Below, one piece after another: positions 1 to 5,463 of a stretch of DNA of 9,286 bases (positions within the stretch are counted from its first letter, which is position 1; every line of letters begins with the position of its first letter). The stretch lies in assembly GCA_030616195.1 (NCBI GenBank), contig JAUWXW010000048.1:1-9286 (forward strand), in the 5' to 3' direction. Source of the stretch: Chloroflexota bacterium. Lineage in GTDB: Bacteria; Chloroflexota; Dehalococcoidia; RBG-13-53-26. Made by a program: the position numbers and the translations under genes. The notes under the pieces were generated by a model. It was not told where the DNA came from, searched no databases, and saw nothing but the letters and a program-made list of their open reading frames with translations.

Positions 1-18
1 AGGTGAGGGTGAGTTTTC

Positions 19-74
19 CCCCTCCCCTTAATCCCCTCCCGCTCTCCACGGCGACTCTTCGACCAGGGGAGGGG
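19..74. repeat. C-rich/G-rich inverted repeat in intergenic DNA
   Basis: CCCCTCCCC at 19-27 is the exact reverse complement of GGGGAGGGG at 66-74, and a second C-rich block (33-40) lies between them, so two alternative stems are possible. The 38-base spacer contains no evident gene. No T-run follows either arm, so it does not look like an intrinsic terminator. C-rich and G-rich intergenic elements of this kind often occur as dispersed families in environmental bacterial genomes; whether this one does cannot be judged from one copy. Confidence 0.5.
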
Positions 75-134
75 AATTACGTAGAAACACAGCAAGGAAT
101 TGGTGCGTTGAGTTGCCTACGAAGACCATGAGCT

Positions 135-154
135 GGCAGGGCAAGGGCCCTGCC
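135..154. repeat. perfect 8-bp hairpin upstream of the hydrolase gene
   Basis: GGCAGGGC (135-142) and GCCCTGCC (147-154) form a perfect 8-bp stem around an AAGG tetraloop. It sits about 70 bases before the hydrolase start. It is not followed by a T-run on either strand, so it could be an mRNA leader structure or the end of an upstream transcript rather than a classical terminator. The remainder of bases 1-224 shows no convincing gene. A TTGACA hexamer at 190-195 is the only consensus-like -35, but its partner position (GAAAAT, 213-218) would put transcription start almost on the start codon. Confidence 0.45.
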
Positions 155-224
155 CTGTGAGAAAACGTATCGAGAAACGCGCTCAGAAATTGACAATGGT
201 TAGGCAAATAAGGAAAATGAAGCC

Positions 225-863
225 ATGATTGTCAAAGGTCTGGAGGTAGGCCCCTTTTTCTCCAACTGCTACGTCGTGGGGTGTGAGAAGACCAGGGAGG
301 GGATGATCGTCGACCCCGGCGCAGAATCCGACCGTATCCTGAAAACCGTCGAGGACCTTGGTTTGTCCACCAAGCTTATTGTGGCCACTCACATGCATGC
401 CGACCATATTGGCGCTCTGGCTAAGGTCAAGGAAGCGACCGGAGCCCAGTTTGCCGTCCATGAGGCGGAGGGATCGAAGGAAATGCTGCAAGCCTCCAGT
501 CTGATGCTGGCCTCTTTGCTGGGTGGGTCTTCCCCCTCTGCCCCTGAACCGGACAGGCTGTTGCGCGATGGAGACATAATCGAGATTGGAGAGCTGCGTT
601 TTACCGTTGTTCATACCCCTGGGCACAGCCCCGGCGGCATCTCTCTGGTGGGGCATGGGGTGGTGTTCTGCGGGGATACCCTATTTAACCTCAGCATAGG
701 CCGAACGGATTTCCCTGGCGGCGACTACCAGCAGATAATCGACAGCATCCACAGCAAGCTCATGGTATTGCCTGATGAGACAAGGGTCCTTTGTGGACAC
801 ATGCAGGAGACTACCATTGGCTTCGAGCGCCGGCGGAACCCCTTCGTGCTGGGACTGTATTAG
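225..863 (+). CDS. metallo-beta-lactamase-fold hydrolase, glyoxalase II-like
   Basis: This 212-residue protein is a cytosolic two-metal hydrolase of the small glyoxalase II-like (YcbL-type) group, which probably cleaves a thioester such as an S-acyl-glutathione or related acyl thiol; the substrate is not determined by sequence. All metal ligands of the fold are visible: the THxHxDH motif (H56, H58, D60, H61), H134 in TPGHSPGG, D151 in the GDTLF motif, and H192 in CGHMQETTIGFE. The block SIGRTDFPGGD (157-167) is typical of this subgroup. Length is normal, with no signal peptide or membrane segment. ATG 225 is chosen because AAGGA lies at 210-214, ten bases upstream; the ATG at 217 runs into TGA after three codons. 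It is a single-gene unit converging on hppA, 135 bases away. The methionine in GHM replaces the glycine usual in the GHG motif, which need not affect metal binding. Confidence 0.9.
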   Translation: MIVKGLEVGPFFSNCYVVGCEKTREGMIVDPGAESDRILKTVEDLGLSTKLIVATHMHADHIGALAKVKEATGAQFAVHEAEGSKEMLQASSLMLASLLGGSSPSAPEPDRLLRDGDIIEIGELRFTVVHTPGHSPGGISLVGHGVVFCGDTLFNLSIGRTDFPGGDYQQIIDSIHSKLMVLPDETRVLCGHMQETTIGFERRRNPFVLGLY

Positions 864-903
864 CTCGCCAGCGTCTCATCAGAGCCGGGACTAGCGCCCA
901 AGT

Positions 904-915
904 TCACCCGGGTGA
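904..915. repeat. 12-bp perfect palindrome between convergent genes
   Basis: TCACCCGGGTGA is a perfect palindrome lying 41 bases after the hydrolase stop codon. It could be a weak hairpin at the end of the hydrolase mRNA or a protein site, but no T-run follows and it may be chance. Confidence 0.3.
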
Positions 916-942
916 CTCGCTGCGGCCAGCCTGTTCTGGGCC

Positions 943-976
943 AAAAAAGTAGCACGGGGTTTATCCCCCGTGCTAC
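943..976 (-). terminator. intrinsic terminator of hppA
   Basis: Read on the minus strand, an 11-bp perfect stem (GTAGCACGGGG, pairing 976-966 with 959-949) with a 6-base loop is followed directly by TTTTTT (948-943). It begins 22 bases after the hppA stop codon, the expected place for a Rho-independent terminator. On the plus strand the stem is followed by AAATC, not a T-run, so it serves hppA and not clearly the converging hydrolase gene. Confidence 0.92.
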
Positions 977-998
977 AAATCAGACCTTAGTCTGGAAC

Positions 999-3068
999 CT
1001 AGAGCAATCCGTCCCAGCTAACTATAACCGGGGCAAAGACCAGCGATATCACCGCCATCAGCTTTATCATGATGTTGAGCGATGGCCCCGAGGTGTCCTT
1101 CATTGGATCGCCGACGGTGTCACCAACGACGGCTGCTTTGTGAGCATCAGAGCCCTTTCCCCCATGCTCGCCTTTTTCTATATACTTTTTGGCGTTATCC
1201 CATGAGCCACCAGCGTTGGCCAGGGTTATGGCCAGGAGAAAGCCACTGGCAATGGCACCCATCAGGAAACCAGCCAGGGCGAATTTGCCCAGAATGCCGC
1301 CTACAGCGAGGGGAACGACTATGGCCATTAGCGCCGGGAGAATCATCTGCTTCAGCGCCGCCTTGGTGCAAATGTCAACACACCTGCCATATTCTGGCCT
1401 CTCCGAACCGTCCATTATCCCCTTTATTTCTCGGAACTGGCGGCGGACTTCCTCGACAATCAAACCGGTGGTCTTGCCAACCGAGGTGAGGGTAAGAGCG
1501 CAGAAAATGCCGGGCAGCATAACGCCGAGGAACAACCCGGCTATCATGGGGGCATTTAGCAGACTCATCTCCTCGGCAAAGGCCGGGTCAAAGACGACCT
1601 TTCCTTCTGCGTTCACTGTGACGATACCTACTGCTACCGCATAGGACAGCAATAGAGCCAGAGCAGTCAGCCCTGCCGAACCGATGGCAAAACCCTTTCC
1701 TGTGGCAGCAGTGGTGTTCCCCAGGGAATCGAGAGCGTCTGTTCTCTCCCTGATCTCTGGGGGTAAATCGGACATCTCCACAATTCCTCCGGAGTTGTCA
1801 GCCACGGGGCCGTAGGCATCGGTAGCCAGGGTGATCCCCAGGGTGGACAACATACCGATGCCGGCAATGGCCACGCCGTAGAAGCTGGCGAAATGATTGG
1901 CAATCAGGAGAGCCGCTACGACAAAGATAAAAGGAGGCAGGATGCTGAGCAGACCGTTGGCAAAACCGCTGACTATGGTTGCGCCTGCTCCCGAGGTGGA
2001 AGCCTTGGAAATCGACTTTGTTGGTCCATACTCATAGGAGGTGAAGTAGTTGGTGCTTTCGCCAATGAGAATGCCAGCAACCAGGCCAGCGAGAACAGCC
2101 CAGAAGGGGTTCAAGCTCTCAGCCAGGAAATTGACACACAGGAAGGCGAAGATAGCGGTAAGGATGGAGGCGGCGAAGGTGCCACGGCGAAGGGCCCAGA
2201 GTAGTGCTTCCATCTCTGGTTTGTCACCTACTCTTATCATGAGGGCGCCAAGAACGGAGGCAACGATCCCTCCGGCCGCCACCATCATGGGCAGAAGCCA
2301 AGCCGTTTCAGTATCGCCGGCAAGGAAGAATGGGACCGCTACGGTGAATAGCGCCATAGTAGCGATAATCGACTCTACGTAGGATTCAAACAGGTCGGCC
2401 CCCATTCCGGCCACGTCCCCCACATTATCACCCACGAAGTCGGCGATGACGGCCGCATTTCGCGGGTCGTCCTCAGGGATACCCTGTTCTACTTTACCCA
2501 CCAGGTCAGCCCCGGTGTCTGCTGCCTTGGTGTAGATTCCGCCGCCGACCCTGCTGAACAAAGCCACCCCCGAGGCGCCAAATCCAAAGGCGGGCATGAT
2601 CTCGATGAAATCCACATGGTTGTGAAAGGCGTAGTACAGTACCACCAGACCAATGACACCGACGCCAACCACTGTCATTCCCATCACGGCGCCGGCCCTG
2701 AAGGAAACCCTTAAGCCCTGGTTCAGGCTCTGGTTGGCAGCAGCAGCCGTTCTGGCGTTCGACCTGATAGCCATGTTCATTCCAGCGTAGCCGGCTGCCA
2801 TGGAGCAAATAGCCCCGAAGATGAAGGCTACAGCCACCCGCCACCCCAGGTCAGGGATGACCGCCAGGATAATGGTGACCACTACTACGAATACCGCCAG
2901 TATCTGGTACTCCCGGTGCAGGAAGGCCAAAGCGCCTTCTTTGATGGCCAGGGATATTTCCTTCATCCGCGGGGTTCCCTCGCCCTGTTTCAGCACGTAG
3001 AATACGGCAAAGAGGGCAAAGGCCAGTCCCAGTACCCCGGCTATCGCTGCTATGAACATGTAATCCAT
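999..3068 (-). CDS. hppA: membrane-bound ion-translocating pyrophosphatase, K+-dependent type
   Basis: This 689-residue integral membrane protein hydrolyses pyrophosphate and uses the energy to pump H+ and/or Na+. Length and the many hydrophobic helices fit the family (about 16 membrane segments). The substrate/Mg site is intact: DTGADLVGKVE (184-194), aspartates D210, D214 and D218 in DFVGDNVGDVAG, DN at 424-425, and the C-terminal GDTVGDPMKDTSGPSLN (649-665). GNTTAATGKG (450-459) has Ala454 and Gly457 where potassium-independent enzymes have Lys and Thr, so this is the potassium-dependent class. DLFESYVE (225-232) carries two glutamates four residues apart, at positions linked to ion choice. 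ATG 3068 (MDYMF) is preferred over the in-frame TTG at 3092: GGGGAGGG lies six bases before the ATG, while the TTG lies inside the leader T-run. Single-gene unit with its own terminator. Ion specificity is unresolved. Confidence 0.96.
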   Translation of the reverse strand: MDYMFIAAIAGVLGLAFALFAVFYVLKQGEGTPRMKEISLAIKEGALAFLHREYQILAVFVVVVTIILAVIPDLGWRVAVAFIFGAICSMAAGYAGMNMAIRSNARTAAAANQSLNQGLRVSFRAGAVMGMTVVGVGVIGLVVLYYAFHNHVDFIEIMPAFGFGASGVALFSRVGGGIYTKAADTGADLVGKVEQGIPEDDPRNAAVIADFVGDNVGDVAGMGADLFESYVESIIATMALFTVAVPFFLAGDTETAWLLPMMVAAGGIVASVLGALMIRVGDKPEMEALLWALRRGTFAASILTAIFAFLCVNFLAESLNPFWAVLAGLVAGILIGESTNYFTSYEYGPTKSISKASTSGAGATIVSGFANGLLSILPPFIFVVAALLIANHFASFYGVAIAGIGMLSTLGITLATDAYGPVADNSGGIVEMSDLPPEIRERTDALDSLGNTTAATGKGFAIGSAGLTALALLLSYAVAVGIVTVNAEGKVVFDPAFAEEMSLLNAPMIAGLFLGVMLPGIFCALTLTSVGKTTGLIVEEVRRQFREIKGIMDGSERPEYGRCVDICTKAALKQMILPALMAIVVPLAVGGILGKFALAGFLMGAIASGFLLAITLANAGGSWDNAKKYIEKGEHGGKGSDAHKAAVVGDTVGDPMKDTSGPSLNIMIKLMAVISLVFAPVIVSWDGLL

Positions 3069-3074
3069 AATCGA

Positions 3075-3082
3075 CCCTCCCC
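3075..3082 (-). promoter_or_regulatory. ribosome binding site fixing the hppA start
   Basis: On the minus strand GGGGAGGG ends six bases before ATG 3068, a strong and well-spaced Shine-Dalgarno site. It argues against the upstream in-frame TTG at 3092 as start. Its G-run could also pair with the C-run (3103-3098) of the leader hairpin just upstream, so the two structures may compete. Confidence 0.75.
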
Positions 3083-3090
3083 GGACAGAC

Positions 3091-3126
3091 AAAAAAAGGG
3101 GGGCGTTTCTGCCTGCTACGTCCCCC
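3091..3126 (-). terminator. terminator-like hairpin in the hppA leader (possible attenuator)
   Basis: On the minus strand GGGGG-A-CGT (3126-3118) can pair with ACG-CCCCC (about 3106-3099), with one bulged A and an 11-base loop, and the stem is followed by seven Ts (3097-3091). This is the form of an intrinsic terminator, yet it lies between the candidate hppA promoter and the hppA start codon. It may therefore be an attenuator in the 5' leader, or else the terminator of an unseen leftward small transcript. No known riboswitch class was recognised in the short leader. Confidence 0.55.
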
Positions 3127-3162
3127 TATGTCGAATATTGACTTGTCTGGAGCATCGATGGA

Positions 3163-3192
3163 AGTTTACTACCGGAAAAGGGCTCAAGTCAA
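3163..3192 (-). promoter_or_regulatory. candidate sigma-70 promoter for hppA
   Basis: On the minus strand TTGACT (3192-3187, five of six consensus bases) is followed after 18 bases by TAAACT (3168-3163, four of six). Initiation would be near 3156, giving a leader of roughly 90 bases that includes the terminator-like hairpin. The upstream edge of the -35 box touches copy 1 of the split direct repeat. Assignment is by consensus only. Confidence 0.45.
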
Positions 3193-3226
3193 GGTTGCGT
3201 CGGTGGTGGAAGTCGTGATGTTGAAG
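3193..3226 (+). repeat. split direct repeat, copy 1 (beside hppA promoter)
   Basis: GGTTGCGTCG (3193-3202) and GTGATGTTGAAG (3215-3226) occur here separated by 12 extra bases; the same two blocks are contiguous in copy 2 (3340-3361). Copy 1 directly abuts the candidate -35 box of hppA (3187-3192). It may be a regulator site or the trace of a small local duplication. Confidence 0.55.
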
Positions 3227-3285
3227 TTGTCATAGGGCAGGTGCTCTGTTCGCCAAAGTCGAATCTTTGATCACCCGCCCCGGCT

Positions 3286-3307
3286 GGTAGGGGACAGAGC
3301 CCCTACC
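3286..3307. repeat. perfect 8-bp intergenic hairpin
   Basis: GGTAGGGG (3286-3293) and CCCCTACC (3300-3307) form a perfect stem around the 6-base loop ACAGAG. No T-run follows on either strand, so termination is not indicated. It lies between the two divergent promoters and resembles short dispersed GTAGGGG-type palindromes of intergenic DNA in environmental bacteria (an impression, not a database result). Confidence 0.5.
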
Positions 3308-3339
3308 CTATGCTTGGGAGATTTCAGTCGCTATTTCCC

Positions 3340-3361
3340 GGTTGCGTCGGTGATGTTGAAG
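3340..3361 (+). repeat. split direct repeat, copy 2 (contains -35 of oxidoreductase promoter)
   Basis: The 10-base and 12-base blocks of copy 1 are joined here into one 22-base element. Its last six bases, TTGAAG (3356-3361), are the -35 box of the rightward promoter. The two copies start 147 bases apart, in the same orientation relative to the top strand. Confidence 0.55.
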
Positions 3362-3384
3362 CCAGCGAACGAAAGCCATATAAT
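3356..3384 (+). promoter_or_regulatory. candidate sigma-70 promoter for the oxidoreductase genes
   Basis: TTGAAG (3356-3361, four of six) is followed after exactly 17 bases by a perfect TATAAT (3379-3384). Transcription would begin near 3391, leaving a leader of about 70 bases before the first oxidoreductase gene. It is the best consensus promoter in the window and is well placed to drive both tandem genes. Confidence 0.65.
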
Positions 3385-3459
3385 ATGCCCACATCATTGG
3401 CACTCAACGAGACCCAATCATTTCCGCTGCATGTTGACTAACTTGTGCAAAGGAGTTCG

Positions 3460-5397
3460 ATGAGCGATTTCTCCGCGCTATTCCAGGCGGGCAACATAGG
3501 CACATTGCGCCTTAAGAACAGGCTCATAATGCCTGCCATGGCCACGCAGTTTGCCGATGCAGAGGGCAGGGTGACAGAGAGGTTGCTCAACTATTATATA
3601 GCCCGGGCCAGGGGTGGCGTGGGGCTCATAATTCCACAGTGCGCCTTGGTCAGCCCTGACTCTAGACTGGCTTCCACCATGGTCATATATGATGACAGTT
3701 ACATTCCGGATTGGAGAAGTCTGGTAGACGCTGTACACGAAGCAGGCGCCAAGATTTGCATACAGTTGATGCATTTTGGCATGCTCTTCCTATATACGGG
3801 GTTTGTTCCTGAAGGTATGTCGATAATGGTGCCGTCAATGATGCCCTGGCTACAAGGCGACAAGCCCTACCATGTGCTCAGCGAAGAGGATATTGACCGT
3901 TATGTAGAGGATTTCGCCAAGGCGGCACGCCGTGTCAAGGAAGCAGGGGCTGACGCAGTCGAGCTGCATGCTTGCCATGGTTGCCTGGCAGGCAGTTTTA
4001 TGTCTCCTGTCACCAATCGTAGGACAGACGGGTATGGTGGCAGCGTCGAGAATAGAACGCGCTTCCCCAGCAGGATCGTCCAAAGGATGAGACAGGAGGT
4101 GGGGCCGGAGTTCCCGATATCGGTGAGAATGAATGCCAGCGATGACATTGAAGGCGGAGTCACAATCGATGAGGCGGTGCAGCAGGCAATTATCCTGGAG
4201 TCGGCTGGTGTCAATGCCATCAGCGTCTCCGGAGGGCTCGAGTTCTGGTCTACCTTAAGCATACCCAGCTACCCTTACCCTGAAGGTCCTATGGTCCCAC
4301 TGGCAGAGAAGGTGAAGAAGGCAGTGAAGGTGCCGGTGGTAGCGGTGGGTAAGATAGATGCCGAGCTGGCAGAGCAGGTAGTCAAGGATGGTAAGGCAGA
4401 CTTCATTGCTATGGGCCGTCCGCTTCTGGCCGACCCTGAGCTACCCAACAAGCTTCGTGAGGGTCGCCTGGAGGAGATCCGTCGCTGCATATACTGTAAT
4501 AACTGTCTTAAGTCTGCCGCGGATCCCGATGCTGGGCCGATATCCTGTTCGGTGAATCCGTTCCTGTCCAGAGAGGCTAAGTATCCCTTTCCACCGGCGG
4601 AGACGCCTAAAAAGGTGATGGTGGTGGGTGGTGGGCTGGCCGGCATGGAGACTGCTATCTACCTGGCGGAGCGAGGGCACCAGGTATCCCTTTATGAGAG
4701 AGAACCTGAGCTTGGCGGTCAGTGGAATATAGCCTCTGCCACACCGGGGAAAGAAAATTATACTACTTTAACTGACTACCTGAGACGTTCCCTGGACAAG
4801 TACAGGATTGCAGTCACACTGGGTATCGAGGTTACCAAAGAGAAGGTGCTGGAGATGAAGCCGGACGTGGTGGTAGTGGCTACTGGTGCAGTACCTCTGG
4901 GGCTGAATGTGCCGGGTGCTACGGCCAAGCATGTGGTCCAGGGGCATGACGTTATAGAAGGTAAGGTTGAGGCTAAGGGCAAGATAGTGGTGGTAGGAGG
5001 CCGCTTCATAGGCATGGAAGTGGCTATATGGCTGAAGGAGCAGGGTGAGGAAGTGAGTCTGGTGACTAGGGCCGGGCTGGGACAGAATGGGGTCAGGCTG
5101 GAGAAACTCAGCTTCAAGACCCTGGCAACAAAGCTCGTGGAGCTAAATGTCCCTCTGTACCTGAACACAACCGTTCTGGAGATTACCGACAAGGCTGTGG
5201 TCATCCTTTTGGGAAACGAGATTTTCTTGTTGCCGGCCGACACGGTGATTCTGTCGGTGGGCATGCGGTCGGAAAACAGGCTGGCTCAAGAGCTTGAAGG
5301 CGTTGTACCTGAGGTGTATGCAGTTGGCGACTGTGTGAGGCCGCGGGATGCCTCTGAAGTATCGTATCAGGCAGCGAAGCTGGCCGCCAGTATATGA
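3460..5397 (+). CDS. Old Yellow Enzyme/2,4-dienoyl-CoA reductase-type Fe-S flavoenzyme, copy A
   Basis: This 645-residue cytosolic enzyme has the layout of FadH, BaiCD/BaiH and trimethylamine dehydrogenase. Residues 1-335 form an FMN TIM barrel (QLMHFG 102-107, NRRTDGYGGSVENR 186-199, RMN 223-225). C343, C346, C349 and C363 form the Fe-S site. An FAD domain (GGGLAG 390-395, closing VGDC 622-625) encloses an NAD(P)H domain (GGRFIG 513-518). The expected role is NAD(P)H-driven reduction of a C=C bond conjugated to a carbonyl; substrate unknown. H170 and H173 match the histidine pair of YqjM-like enzymes, but Cys175 replaces the usual active-site Tyr. The Cys spacing (x2, x2, x13) is like trimethylamine dehydrogenase rather than FadH (x2, x3). 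ATG 3460 is preferred over GTG 3445 because AAAGGAG (3449-3455) lies just before it, with the same four-base gap as copy B. Copy B follows after 66 bases, probably in the same operon. A true FadH role is unlikely. Confidence 0.9.
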   Translation: MSDFSALFQAGNIGTLRLKNRLIMPAMATQFADAEGRVTERLLNYYIARARGGVGLIIPQCALVSPDSRLASTMVIYDDSYIPDWRSLVDAVHEAGAKICIQLMHFGMLFLYTGFVPEGMSIMVPSMMPWLQGDKPYHVLSEEDIDRYVEDFAKAARRVKEAGADAVELHACHGCLAGSFMSPVTNRRTDGYGGSVENRTRFPSRIVQRMRQEVGPEFPISVRMNASDDIEGGVTIDEAVQQAIILESAGVNAISVSGGLEFWSTLSIPSYPYPEGPMVPLAEKVKKAVKVPVVAVGKIDAELAEQVVKDGKADFIAMGRPLLADPELPNKLREGRLEEIRRCIYCNNCLKSAADPDAGPISCSVNPFLSREAKYPFPPAETPKKVMVVGGGLAGMETAIYLAERGHQVSLYEREPELGGQWNIASATPGKENYTTLTDYLRRSLDKYRIAVTLGIEVTKEKVLEMKPDVVVVATGAVPLGLNVPGATAKHVVQGHDVIEGKVEAKGKIVVVGGRFIGMEVAIWLKEQGEEVSLVTRAGLGQNGVRLEKLSFKTLATKLVELNVPLYLNTTVLEITDKAVVILLGNEIFLLPADTVILSVGMRSENRLAQELEGVVPEVYAVGDCVRPRDASEVSYQAAKLAASI

Positions 5398-5463
5398 GCG
5401 CCGCGACACTGGAAAAGCCGGACACTCTGGTTGCAAGTAACTCTTTATGTTTGAAGGAGTCTC

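Noticed and set aside
190..218. TTGACA-N17-GAAAAT as promoter of the hydrolase gene
   Set aside because: The -35 is perfect, but the -10 is weak and would put transcription start about on the ATG, while a ribosome site at 210-214 implies a leader. It was not called as a promoter.
3069..3092. Upstream TTG start for HppA giving eight extra residues
   Set aside because: ATG 3068 has a strong ribosome site at proper spacing, and the TTG falls within the T-run of the leader hairpin.
3286..3307. Hairpin as an intrinsic terminator
   Set aside because: The stem is perfect, but neither strand has a T-run after it and no gene ends near it.
3445..3459. GTG start for copy A giving five extra residues
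   Set aside because: The extra codons are the ribosome site itself (AAAGGAG), and ATG 3460 matches the start of copy B (MNNFSALFQ).
3460..5397. Naming copy A (or B) fadH
   Set aside because: The domain order matches, but the Fe-S cysteine spacing, the active-site Tyr and the FadH His252 region do not, so the symbol would overstate the evidence.
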